From contig CM060978.1 in the NCBI GenBank assembly GCA_030765065.1, positions 61,248,421-61,312,420 of the forward strand: 64,000 bases of DNA. The letters run 5' to 3'. Every line of letters starts with the position of its first letter. Position 1 is the first letter of the stretch. The stretch is from Deroplatys truncata. Taxonomy: Eukaryota; Arthropoda; Insecta; Mantodea; Mantidae. This document shows positions 23,660 to 35,010 of this stretch, one piece after another. The notes beneath the pieces are model-generated. The model did not search any database. It saw only the letters and a list, made by a program, of their open reading frames with translations, and was not told the origin of the DNA. The position numbers were made by a program, and so were the translations under genes.

Positions 23660-24871
23660 TACGAGGGCGGATTAATAAGTCAGTGACCTTTTTGAAGAAA
23701 ATAATTCTTTTCCAAGAAATTAATTTTATTTCTCAACATAGTCTCCTTTCATGGTCACGTTGTCGAACGTTTTTCCAATTTTTTTAACTCTTCCCTTTCT
23801 TCCCTGCGATCCAATTTTTCAGGCTTCTGATGAGGAAGTGGTCGATCAGAGCCAAAACTGGAGAATATGGTGGGTGAGGTAGCAGTTTGTAGCCCAATTT
23901 TGCGATGGCAATGGCTGACTTGCGTGCGGGTGCATTATCCTGGTGAAAGAGAACGTTTTTCTTCAACAAATGGGGTCTTTCTTTATCAATTCCTTGTGAA
24001 ACTGATCCAGCATTGCGGCTAATATGAACCTGTGGTAGTTTTACCCTTTTCTAGGTAGTGGATGTCTATTACCCCTTGTGAATCCCAAAAGACAGCTGCC
24101 ATGATTTTTCCTGCCAACGGAATGGTTTTCGCTTTCTTTGGAGCAGGTTTGCCGAGGGAAATCCAGTGCCTTGATTGTTGTTACGTTTCAAGTTGATAGT
24201 AATGGATCCAAGGTTCATCAACCGTTATATAACCCCGCAAAACTCATCTGGGTTGCGCTGCAACATGTTCAAACATCCATGTGAAATGGTCACACGGTTC
24301 CGCTTGTTCTCAACTGTGAGCAGTCGCGGCACCCCTCTTGCTGACAGCTTTCTCATACCCAAAAATTCGTGCAGAATGTTATACACCCATTCACTCGAGA
24401 TGTTTACGATCTTGGCTGTCTCATGCATTTTCACTCGGCGGTTTTACAACACTATATCGCGAACTTTGTTCACTATTTCTTCTGTTGTGACCTCAACCGG
24501 CCGTCCTGTGCGCACAGCATCCCTTGTGCTCGAACGGCCACATCGAAATTCTGTGAACCTCTTGTGAACCATGCCATATGATGGAGCAGAGTCCTCATAA
24601 TACTTATTCAGCTTTCCTTTCGTTTCCTTCACCGTCTTACCTTGCAAAAGGTAGTGTTTTTTCAGAACACGAAATTCACTTTTCTCCATTTTCTACGAAG
24701 CAACACACATCTGCTTATTTTAGACGTTCACAACAATGTTCTATGAAATAAATAACGACAAATTTCTGCGATTATACCCAGAATAGATTAAGAATTGTGT
24801 GTAAAAAAAGAAACTTGTGATTAGAACGGTATCCCTCGTCAAATCCATGAACTTATCAATCTGCCCTCGTA
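23660..24871 (-). mobile_element. mariner element, degenerate
   Basis: The ends are inverted: CGAGGGCGGATTAATAAGT on the left and, reversed, CGAGGGCAGATTGATAAGT on the right. They are flanked by TA at 23660-23661 and 24870-24871. The rebuilt empty site equals the F1 consensus, so the boundaries are secure. Confidence 0.93.
23784..24689 (-). pseudogene. mariner-family transposase, frameshifted
   Basis: On the minus strand the product begins at the ATG of 24689 with MEKSEFRVLKKHYLL, the first helix-turn-helix, followed by GRPVEVTTEE. The next segment holds the second helix-turn-helix (ISSEWVYNILHEFLG) and a stretch ending near 24230. Catalytic landmarks are visible: Asp in TVDEPW near 24210, Asp in FHQDNAPA near 23940, and a third Asp in LIDHFLIRSLK, as in DD34D enzymes. 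Stops and frame changes separate the pieces. The SPDLAP-like motif reads PYSPVLALID, with its usual Asp changed to Val. It codes for no functional enzyme. Confidence 0.92.
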
Positions 24872-25599
24872 CATTTCATTTGTCATGTAAATGTATTTTA
24901 TAGGTATATGGCATTTTAATCAAAATCGTTAGAATCGTTTTTATAAAATAAAAAAATTCGAAAAATTTTCTATTTAAAGATAGTTTAGGGTGTGATATTT
25001 TCTTGAATATCTTCGGTCACATTTTTTGGAAGATAATGGACCTAAATACCAAATTTGGTATTTATCTGACTCTCTGTTTTCGAGTTGTGCTGTTCACGGA
25101 CACGCACACGGACATGTTTACAAAATGCTTTATTTGCGGTGAAATCTCGATATGAAATGCAGTACTTCTCGTATTGAGAATTTAATACTTCTCTACGCAA
25201 TCCAGAAGTAAAAGTCGCACACACTTAAATTGGGCGATTGTAAGGGCTATGATTTTCTACTAATTATCCTATTTTCAAAACTTTCCTTGATCGAAATTTA
25301 ATGACTCATCAACTATATGCGCGGTAGTAAAGTCTTCTTGGAAAAGTGTAGACTGACTTTCAACGTCGGTCAGCTGTTTAAAAAAAAAGTGTGAGTAAGA
25401 CATTCCTGTACTACCTCTCTGCATTTATTTTTGCTCAAAAAGTATAGCTCATACTATTTTGTATGCATTTATTGCACAATGATTTTCGCGTCATACAAGA
25501 GAATCTCCTGTGTAAAATCGGCTTCCAATATGTGTTGTTTTGCGAAAAACACATTGGCATATTAATAGAAGCATGCTTATTCAGAGAAGAATATTAAGT

Positions 25600-26760
25600 T
25601 AGACAATTATTCCATTACTTCGCAAAATCAATTACAGATTTAGATGACATTTTTGCTATTATTCCTCAACATTGTATAAATTTAGCATTGGATATTTTGA
25701 ATAAACAAGACGTAAATATTAAATTCACTATGGAAATAGAAATAAATAATACATTAGCTTTTTTGGATTTGCTTATAAAAAGAAAAGACAACAATATAAA
25801 GTTTGGTATTTACAGAAAACTACTCATGAGGATAATTATGTAAAAATAATTTTTACAACCCTACTTCACACCAACATGCTGTTTTTAGAAGTTTGGTCTA
25901 CAGATTGATTAATGTACCTTTGGAAAAAGAAGATTATGTTGCTGAATTAAAATACATTAATGATGTAGCTATTGAAAATAGCTCCAAACCGCAGATAATT
26001 AATAATTTAATTATTAAATACAAAAGGAAACATACTTTACATACAGCTAGTACTTTACAGAATCCGAATAAAAAGGATTTAATATACAAGAAATTCACAT
26101 ACCATCCTGTGATGTTTAAATATTTTGAAAAATGAGTCAGAAAATTTCATATTCAATTTGCACCTTAGAATATATATATAGTTTGAGAAATATGTTGAAT
26201 ACACCTTTCACCAACACAACGGATTATTTTAAAAATCAGGTATTTATCAGATTTCATGTCAATATTGCCAGGGCTCATATATTGTTAGAAAAAAATACGT
26301 TTAAGCGAACATCAGAGAAACATAAAATTAAAACAAGCAGATAAATCAGCAGTTGCCAACCATTTTTGGAATAGTAACCATGAAATAGGACAAGAGACAA
26401 AAATATTAACACCTCCACAGATTCCTTCACAATTGAATATTTTGGAAAAGATTTTCATTCATCTTAACATCAAGAATATTTTGATTTCTGAAATACCGAC
26501 TACAGACTACTTGATTTAGCTTATCCAATCAAATTACAAGAGAGAAGAAAGAAGACAGAATGAATTCCAATCTTTACTACAGATGGCAGCAAATTCAAGA
26601 CCACTATATCACAACTTTTCCCAGCAGAGGGCAGAAAAATCACCTACTGAATTATTTCTTGGGGGTCAGGGGAGCGAATGAGAAGACAGTCGACTTGAGC
26701 TGAAGATGAGAGAAACATGTCTCTCGAAAGCACTACTAAGTTAACACCAAGCGCCATTGT
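25600..26760 (+). pseudogene. Penelope-like retroelement, 3' fragment
   Basis: The first part encodes IKFTMEIEINNTLAFLDLLI, close to the conserved 'xxFTxExExxxxLxFLDxxI' block just after the catalytic core of Penelope-type reverse transcriptases, followed by FGIYRK. The middle (YRLINVPLEKEDYVAEL) suits the linker region. Near 26347 a frame reads KSAVANHFWNSNHEIG, like the His/Trp-rich end of the GIY-YIG endonuclease. At least three frame breaks occur. The catalytic YADD box is upstream and missing, so this is 5' truncated, as is common in the family. From 26760 to 27660 I see nothing else. Confidence 0.75.
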
Positions 26761-27664
26761 GATGAGAATTAATATGTAGCGACTCACTTCAATGTATAAT
26801 CAATTACAGAAGTTTACCTGACTCCGTTGATCACATGAAAAACAAAGACATGCAATAAACAGTATACATTGTAAGCACTAAAAGAAAACATCAGGGCGAA
26901 ATTAACTCAATCACGGATACTGAAATAACGAGTGAAAATGAAAATTTCTTGAGAAGATGCCAGAAATGTGTGGATAGAGAATGACATTACCAGCATCTCT
27001 TATAATAAGGCATGTGCTTATTACCATTGTAATTGTAATAATGAACATGAGAAGGTGAGACGGTTGCGAAGATATTATAACGGTTTTGGCGGAAGACCAA
27101 GCTGTAGCGACGGGCGCGCGGGGAACCGTGCGGTGGCCACACCTGAAGGAAAAGCACTGTATATTATCTACTCATTCACAAATAATATAGGTAGAATATA
27201 CTCAGAAAACAAGTAATATAATTTTGAAAACAGCTGATAGTCCAATGATTATAAAAAAACATGACATGTTTTTATGAAATAGAATAGTCTTAAGCAAACT
27301 AATCGTTGAAAACTTATTAGCTGGAAAAGGCTGAACAAGACAGATCTGCTGAAAATCTAAAATCAAATTGAGACCTTCTGTCACCGAGGAAAGCGATCAA
27401 TAATGCTATAAGAAATAGCTGCAGTCAGTGTAACCATTCTTTAATAAACGGCACAATTGTTTACTTTGAAACACTTATGAAACCCTTACATAATATGACG
27501 TTATAGTTTTGTTTTACAAGAATGGATAAATCTAATTTTATAAAGTTCGAGATCTTCAGGACAAAATCTGTTTAAGTAAATTCATTAAATTGGCTTTAGA
27601 ATTCTCGCGAGTCATTTCCTGGATGCTTTTGTAAGCAGGGGTTATGATCGTATGACATTTAGGG

Positions 27665-28595
27665 TGAGGGAGTATTTTTAACACTTAAATGATTTCAGAC
27701 TAATTATATAACATAAAATATAATAACAGCCCGCCTTAAAGCAATATGTGTATAATGTAATATATAAAATGTATGTAACAGTCATTGTGTTAATGCTTAT
27801 ATTATTGTACACATGTATAATAATGTTATGCGAATGTATTAAGTAATTTAACAATGTTGAAGCTGTGAGAATATAGGTTAAAAGATGCGAACAGTGAGGT
27901 AACCTTGAGGCCATAATGAATTAGAAAGTTTAATAATACTACTAGTAATTCTTGAAGCCAGAATAACTTAATTTTTAGACAGTTTATAAATAGCCAATCA
28001 ACAACTAGAAAAAGCTTAAGTAAAATAAAAGTATTCTATTGGAGTAGGATTAGCAAATCAGAAACTGAAATAGAGCAAATTGTACAAATTCAGGCGGTAG
28101 AAGTTGGTTGTTGGTAGTCAGCGTTCCTAACTGGACGCGAGACGCGTCCTCGAGAAGTTTAATACGTATTCAGTGTGAGACGAAAATTCATTACGGCGAG
28201 AATATTATAAAACTTACATGTTAAAAAGTGCAAGTAATTAATAAATAATCTTACAGCTGTCTATATAAGTGAAGTGTTATTTAATCGTGTCAAGGATTAA
28301 TGAAAGGAGTGAAGTAAAAATTATAATTTGTGTAGGCCTACATTCTTTAGCCGCATCACACCTTGTCAAGAGAAATATGTTTCTTTAAATTAAGACTGAC
28401 GCAGCCGAGGCAAACATAAATATATATATATATATATAATATTTAAAGAAACATAAAAATACAAAGTTGATCCCTAAAAGGGGGCGAAGGCCACCGAAAA
28501 CTTTGTACCATACGTGGGGCAGTTACTTCATCAAGTTTGACTCCCCAACAGTCGAACTACAGTTCAACTCCTCCTTCAAAGAAACAACCTCTTCA
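27665..28595 (+). mobile_element. LTR-A solo LTR, copy 4, 931 bases
   Basis: It runs from TGAGGGAGTATTTTTAACAC to ACAACCTCTTCA. AGGG flanks it at 27661-27664 and 28596-28599, an exact 4-base target duplication. CCAAT blocks lie near 27989 and 28053. A poly(A)-type AATGAAAGG replaces the AATAAAA of other copies. The GACGCAGCCGAGGC landmark lies near 28393. Confidence 0.9.
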
Positions 28596-28599
28596 AGGG

Positions 28600-29120
28600 G
28601 AATGATAACCTCATATTCGACACATAGGTAGATTATGCAAATTATGCTGATATCCGCTTATGTTAATGCTGCCTGAAGCACTAGTCAGCATACTTCTCAG
28701 GTATTTAAACTTAAGGGTCTTTTGACGGCAGGGACTCCTCCTTTCACTTGCCTAGCAGGACTCGGTGACGATCAGCTCTTTAAATTTATTTTGTATTAGC
28801 TTACAACTTCGACGTAGGCCCTAGTGACGACGAAGATGAAACACCGACTTTTCTTCTGCCAAGCAAACTCAATAGCCGTCTAGCCCCTTCCCTCTTGCAA
28901 TATAGCTTAAGATTACTTATTAAAAAGATTAAAGTCTACCTTGGAATCAGAATTACACGTCTAATAGTGTCACCCTTTCACCAACCTTCCAGCTACTTAC
29001 AATCTACCCTCTCGATGACATACCTGAGCTACATCCCTGACCTCATCACATCTGGTGTAGGCGCCGGATTAGGTAAACTGATCCTACGTCACATGGTGGA
29101 GCCGCCAAGGATTCCGTGAC
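28600..29120 (+). mobile_element. Possible decayed LTR with primer-site-like end
   Basis: The stretch differs from its AT-rich surroundings. It ends CCTACGTCACA followed at once by TGGTGGAGCCGCCAAGG, the arrangement of an LTR CA end and a TGG-initial tRNA primer-binding site. A TATTTAAACTTAAGGG near 28700 could be a TATA-like block. I found no matching second LTR or clear left end. Confidence 0.3.
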
Positions 29121-29690
29121 AATATTAAATCGGCATGAGAGACGATTTTTGCCTAACAGTATAATTTGAATGCGACGTATTTGGTTCTAATTTAATTTAA
29201 TCACATGTCCAATTGATGGCATAAATAACGAATACCTATATTCAGTTGTCTCAATTATTTTCGTCATCCTGTGCATAATTAAAAAGTTTGTACTTTGGTT
29301 ACCATTTGGATTTTCAAAGACTGAATCAGGTTCCAACATCACAGAACTTTCCTGAAATATTAACGAATATCACTGTCAATAAAAGCTATCGTAGGAAGTT
29401 GATAAATTATGAAAAATTAACATGCATCGTTAATGTCACATTATTTAACCGACCCGGACTGAGAATTTGGATAAAAATCAATCATTGAATTCTGCATTTT
29501 TAATATAGCATTAACATCAATGAGCATCCTAGTTTTTATGCAGGTTGCCTTTTCAAATGTGAGATGGTTCATTGTAAATATGTGCGGTGTTTGTCATTTG
29601 AATCAATTTTAGTCCAATTCTACACATTAAGTATGTAGTGAGTTTTCTGAATTCCAAAATTTGTAATACCCCTTTTTGCTTTCTGTACTA
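29120..29690. other. No gene or recognised repeat
   Basis: The stretch is AT-rich, with no supported reading frame or repeat. Confidence 0.5.
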
Positions 29691-30855
29691 CCCACTTACA
29701 GTAAGTAAAAGTTGTATTTCACATAAAAATCCTATGTTAGGAGTTCTTCGGAAATACATGTTTTGAGGCCTCAGAACAAAGGAAGAGGCATTTTAGAAAA
29801 TGGTCCGTGTGTATGTATGAACAGAATAACATAAAAATTAAAAGTCGATTAAATACGAAACTGGGTATTTAAGTTCAGATCTTCCAAGGATGTGACATGT
29901 ACATTTTTAAGAAAATCCCCCCACACTACTCTATCCTTTGCATGGGAAACGTTTCGTTATTTTTTATTTTACCAAAAATGTATCTAATAATTATAAGTAA
30001 AATACCATATGTATAAGATATTTTCATGACAAATAATATATTAGATTTTCTAGTAACAGCTCCTTAAGCCCTCTTTGACCTGAATGACTTTTGTATAAAT
30101 GGTAAACTGTAAAAGATCAAATCTTAAAACACAAAGAATGTAGATATGATTAAAGCACACAATGTATGTTTGGTATTGCACATTATTTAGATATTCTTTG
30201 TTATTGGTTTTAATTTTTAAATATTCATACTTTTTTGAGTGGAAAATCACAATTCCCTCGTGGTCATGCAAAGTGAACGGAACTTAAAACGAAATACGAA
30301 TAAATACCAAAACTGATATTTAAGTTAAATATCTTTTAAAGATGTGGCACAAAGGATTTTAAAGAAAATATCTCCACCTCAAACGACCCTCCGCATGGAA
30401 TCATTTTATTTTCTCAAAAATGGCTCCAACGATTTTTATATAAGTACTATACAATTATTAAAGATATCTAAATGTCAAATAAAATGTACATCTTGATTTT
30501 TTGCGAATAGGTCTGAAGTAATTTTCGACAAACCTTAACCACACAAAAACTACATATCTGTTTAAAAAACTAAATTTATGCCAACAAAACTTTTTCTCTG
30601 GCATCAGCCATTCTCGAGAGTTACATTATTATTGTTTTGAATTTTTCAATACCTTTGTCTTGTATAGAACTGTTTCGCGTTCATGGAAAGAGAAATATAG
30701 GGACCGGCGTTTAGACATCTGATTACCACTTTGGTTTCCTCCCCCCCTAAAACGGAATGGCTAATGTATCTATTTCTCCAATAGTTCCTACAAGCTATAT
30801 AAAAGTAAGCGATGGTTGGTAGAGTAAAGTCATGTGGATGTAACATTCAGATTTG
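29690..30855 (+). repeat. Two joined F1 copies, forward
   Basis: The first starts TACTACCCACTTACAGTAAG and runs to about 30270. The second is entered inside (GGAACTTAAAACGAAATACG) and ends GTCATGTGGATGTAACATTC. Both are diverged. Confidence 0.7.
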
Positions 30856-30884
30856 TTGTTGAGATGTAGCTACTATAAGTACAC

Positions 30885-31095
30885 TACCGAGCGGATTAGT
30901 TCCGGGGTAACGCATAAGGTTCGCATTCGGGTGGTCACAAGTTCAATTCCCGTGGATCCCCACTCTGATCTTGGGTGGCTTTCCCTGGTCGGTAGGCGAA
31001 TGCTGGAGTGATTTATGTATACCACGATTTCCTTTCTCTCATTTTCCTTTCATTTCGTTTCCTTCTTCATCTCACAGACGTGGGATAATATAAAA
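30885..31095 (+). mobile_element. tRNA-derived SINE, SINE4 family
   Basis: The head carries CCGGGGTAACGCATAAGG and the B box AAGTTCAATTCCCGTGG near 30938. The body (CACTCTGATCTTGGGTGGCT) is shared with 39255-39420. Confidence 0.75.
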
Positions 31096-31188
31096 AACTG
31101 ACATGGTAATTTTTGTAGACTTATTTACTGAAGTTTTGATGTGAATGTTCATAAAAATACATCCTGTGCAACGCTAGAACAATAAATA

Positions 31189-31565
31189 TACTGCTTCTTC
31201 TTTCGTTGTTTACCCTCCCCGTTGTTAGGGCTTACATCCTCCAGGACTTACAAGCGGGTACCTGGGGTCAGACACCTGTCGGAGAGCACAAACTATGGAT
31301 CAGAGAGAACAACTGTAATGGGTGATCAGCCCGAAGCCTGGTATCAGAACGACGACGGAGATGATATGAAACGACGGAGAGATGAATGAAAGAAAAAATG
31401 ATGATAGAGCAATTGATGGAATGAATGGCGGAGGAAACCGAAGAACCCGGAGAAAACCCGCCCAGATGCCACTTTTGTCCACCATCAATCCCACATGAGG
31501 TTCCCTGGAATTGAGGTTCCTTGGTGACAGCCACCAAGGTCTAACCACTCAACCACGGCGCCGCC
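31189..31565 (-). mobile_element. tRNA-derived SINE, SINE3 family, full length
   Basis: On the minus strand it opens GGCGGCGCCGTGGTTGAGTG, with the A box TGGTTGAGTGGTTAGA, and continues through GGGCGGGTTTTCTCCGGGTT to CCCTAACAACGGGGAGGGTA. The direct repeat AACAATAAAT at 31179-31188 and 31566-31575 is a 10-base target duplication, as expected for LINE-driven insertion. Confidence 0.88.
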
Positions 31566-31616
31566 AACAATAAATTTACACAATAACAAATTAATATTTA
31601 AGTAACCTTGCGAGCC

Positions 31617-31756
31617 AGAATTTTTACTTTCTCTACTACGTATAGTAAGCAGGGGAAGTATTGTATTCCACCCAAAAATTCGATACCGAGATTTCACCGG
31701 AAATATATGTTTTGAGACCCCCTGAATCTAAAATAAGCATTTTTGGAAACAGGTCC

Positions 31757-31815
<59 letters not shown>

Positions 31816-32626
31816 ACTGTGAACAGCATAACTCAGAAACGAACAGTCGGATAAACACCAAACTTGGTATTTAGGTTCAGTATCTTCCAGAGATGCGGAC
31901 GAAGGTTTTCAAGAAAATCCTCCCACCCTAGATTACTCTTTACATGGAACAATTGTTTTAAAATTTTAATTTTCTCAAAAATGGCTCTAACGATTTTGAT
32001 TAAAATATTATATGTTTAAGATATTTTCATGACAAATGAAATGTATATCTTGCATTTTCTGGGAATGTCTCCAAAAATATTCTTTATTGTGAACGACTTT
32101 TGCATAACTGGTAAACAATAAGAGATAGACAAAATTTTGCTACACAAAAATGTAGATAACATTAAAATACACAATTTATGTCATATACATTTTTTTTTGT
32201 TGAGTGAACCATTTTCGAGATATTGCTGGTTCTTCCCTTAAATATTCCTATACTTTTATTCTCAAATGGGAATTCGTTATTCATTTTTTTGCCTTGGTTA
32301 TGCAAAGAGTATTAATCTGTGGCAAAGAGAATGGTGCTGCACATAGCAACCTGCTATTAAGAGACATGTCTATGCTTAAAGACTACTGTATTTCTAAATT
32401 GCCCTTGCAAATACAAAACAAGAGGAACATAGTAGGACTTAAGCGATAGTCAAATATTTTTAGAACTAGTCGCTATTTGTAAAATGTAATTCTCTTTGCA
32501 TGTCAAAATATCTTTCCTGCAAATGTTTATGTTGATTAATATGAAATAGATGGAGAATAAGAGTTTGTAAAAATAGTTTGTACTAGAGTAGAGAAAGTCA
32601 TGTGAGTGTAACACATTAGATTTTTT
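31617..32626 (+). repeat. F1 reference copy, forward, near full length
   Basis: The clearest copy runs from TTTTTACTTTCTCTACTACG to GTGTAACACATTAGATTTTT. The 12-base block ACTTTCTCTACT near the start recurs inverted as AGTAGAGAAAGT near the end. The start holds the palindrome-like CTACTACGTATAGTAAGCAG. A (GT)n tract lies at 31757-31812. No reading frame has a known domain. Confidence 0.85.
31757..31812. repeat. (GT)n microsatellite in the F1 core
   Basis: About 28 GT units occupy the position where other F1 copies hold a shorter TG-rich tract. Confidence 0.97.
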
Positions 32627-32699
32627 AAATATGGCTAAAACTTTAATGTTATTTTGTGTAATAAGTGGCGTAAATTTGAACAAGATGTCTTATGTACTG

Positions 32700-33255
32700 T
32701 GGATTTTCCAAATTTCACGGATACATTACACTAAGCAACTATACGGTCTTGCTTATAGCATCGACCGATGACGAAACCTTTAGATGTTTGATATATAAGA
32801 AAATGTTCCAAGGACTGAGCTAGTACACTTAGTAGGAAAGGAAACCACACCACAAGAACGAACGCATAAGAAAAAGGAAGCAAGTGACAAGGAGAAAGAA
32901 GAAGAAAAATAAATAGCTCCAGCCTGTACCACAGGTGTTTCTCCGGAGTAATTCCTTATAAATCATGAACCTGTGGCAAGTAAAAAGCTTTGGAACCCGG
33001 AATGGATGGCACTTCCATGTTCATCCCCCCACTTGGAGAGAGAGAGGGGAAGAGGGAGGAAAAATGAGAAAATTCCTTTTTAAACGTCCCTGCGTACAGG
33101 TTATTTCAGAATGATTAATTACTGCCACGGAGGGGCATATTCCACCAGCGTCATACCAACTTGGAAATAAAACTGGGTTAATGATGTCTTTTTATGAGTA
33201 ATTTTAATGTGGTCTTACAGAAACTTGCTTCACTTGGCAACAAAATTCCCCCTTA
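32700..33255. other. No gene or recognised repeat
   Basis: It contains purine-rich patches (AAGGAGAAAGAAGAAGAAAA near 32890 and GGAGAGAGAGAGGGGAAGAG near 33033). No protein or SINE head is recognised. Confidence 0.45.
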
Positions 33256-33259
33256 TTTT

Positions 33260-34765
33260 TGTTTCTTTGCCTTTATGTAAGAAATACACATTGGACCCAA
33301 AATTTTTATATCAGAATTTCACTGCAATTACACTTTTGAAGTCCTCAAGTACCGTCTGTATATTTGCGTTATCTCACAAAGCGGAAACACAAATAAACAC
33401 AAAAATTGCATCATGAAGTACGAAGTCTTTTAAGCATGAGGTGGATTTTTTCACAATATCCAACCATAAACTACATTTTGCAAAAGAAAGTTTTTGTAAA
33501 TATTTTCACAAAAATATCTCTAACAGTTTTTATTAATATATACTAATTTTAAAAAACTCGCATGATGGACAAAACGAATTTCCTGAATTTTATGAAATTA
33601 TGAAAACCTATTCACTAAATTTTATATAGTTTGGAAGAGATAGAAGCAGTTTGGTACGAGAAAAACAGTTACATTCACACAAATTTCTCTACCCATTATC
33701 ATTTAGTTTTTTATCTCTTCTAAAGGCTATTATAACAAAAGTTTATTACTTTCCCTACTATGTATAGTGTCGCAGTTCTCTGGCTGGTGTTATCTTATTT
33801 GTTGAGCGCCTCTTGTTGTATTATATTAAACTTGGATTCTTTGTCCTCCGGCTAGCTATTACAACTCAGTCGAGCAAGTGTCTGTATGCAGGGCGTGTAA
33901 ACGGAAAGGAGTTGTTGCTAAAAGATAACACTGATAAGATACCTTGTTTCTGTACTTTTATTGCAGTCACACTTAGTTAATAATTCACATATTTAATCTT
34001 TATGCACGCCTGACTGAAACTGTTATATTTCCGAATGTAACTACAGTCGTTTTAGTTGCTGCGTACCAATTACTTCGCGTACTTCACATTTTGTAACTAA
34101 CTTTGCGACGTGCACCTCGCGAAAAGATTCTTCGGGACTACGTGACGTGCACCTCGTGAGAGATTCTTCCGAACTGCGTGATACTTGCTTATGGCTCGAG
34201 AATATATACTCCTTCACCCCGAATTGCCTAAACATTATAATAGAGCTGCTATTGGTTACCAAATCGCGCCCGCTTTAGCGTCTGTTTTGTCAGCCAATCA
34301 TTACTACTAACATATATGCTCTAGGGAAGATATCCCCTCCATTTCTAAAAAAAGACACGCTATCCTGACGTCATTTGTTTGTCTCTTCTTAGTGATAAAC
34401 AACTCACCCTCCTCGGTTTATTGTTACCCACTTCTATTGTCAGTTTCGGTGAGGCCGTGTTAACTTATTTCCTAACAATACTTATGGCTAACAAACATCT
34501 AAAATCCTGTACATACAATAATATTAATTTACACTAGAATCACTCTGGCATTCACAGTATTGTGATATAAAATATTGTCTCAATAGTAGGTAGGGTAAGT
34601 AAAAATTCCGATAAATACCAAACTTGGTATTTAGGTTCAGTATCCTTCAATGGTGCAACACGAAGATTTTTAAGAAAATCTCCCACCCCAGACTATCCTT
34701 TACATGGAACATTTTTCAAATTTTGATTTTCTCAGAAATAACTCTAATGGTTTTGATTAACGGTT
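33260..34765 (+). repeat. Degenerate F1 plus an F1 copy split by LTR-B
   Basis: The first copy is weak (ACCCAAAATTTTTATATCAG). The second begins TTACTTTCCCTACTATGTATAG at 33746 and resumes after the LTR as TAGGTAGGGTAAGTAAAAATTCC. Confidence 0.7.
33768..34582 (-). mobile_element. LTR-B solo LTR, 815 bases
   Basis: It begins TGTCGCAGTTCTCTGG and ends ATATTGTCTCA. ATAG flanks it at 33764-33767 and 34583-34586, an exact 4-base duplication. On the minus strand, CCAAT-type boxes (TGATTGGCTG near 34298 and GTAACCAATAG near 34255) are followed by a TATA-like GAGTATATATTCTC near 34205 and an AATAAA signal near 33961. That order suits transcription on minus. A short direct repeat, GACGTGCACCTCG, occurs at about 34108 and 34145. 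Confidence 0.82.
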
Positions 34766-34774
34766 GATCTTCGT

Positions 34775-35010
34775 CACGGTGTTAAAGTGCTTACCTCCAA
34801 GATGACCTTTGAGTCAGGGGAACATGTGAAAATCACTTGGGAAAAGATCTGGTGAATATGGAGGATGCGAGAAAACCTCCTAGTTGAATCTTCTGAGCTC
34901 CGCCTGGGTCAAGATTCAACTTGGGATTTTTCTCGTATCCTCAGTATTCACCAGAGCTTGCCCAAAGTGATTTTCACATGTTCCTCCAAATCAAAGGTAA
35001 GCACTTTTAG
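34775..35010. mobile_element. Inverted duplication of a mariner transposase fragment
   Basis: The left arm (about 34785-34892) and right arm (about 34908-35008) are imperfect reverse complements around a short spacer. Both encode the mariner catalytic-domain end. The right arm reads YSPELAQSDFHMF on plus, and the left arm reads YSPDLFPSDFHMFP on minus. These match the SPDLAPSD motif that holds the third catalytic Asp in mariner enzymes. Mutations and stops rule out function. An RNA crossing it would form a long hairpin. Confidence 0.8.

Larger units (their letters stand above)
23515..25190 (-). repeat. F1 copy, reverse, split by mariner
   Basis: F1 reads up to GAAAATTCAAGATA at 23659 and resumes as CATTTCATTTGTCATG at 24872. 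Together they rebuild the uninterrupted F1 tract GATATACATTT. Confidence 0.8.

Noticed and set aside
31617-32626. CRISPR-like array or prophage structure
   Set aside because: No regular short repeat-spacer pattern is present, and the genome is eukaryotic by repeat content.
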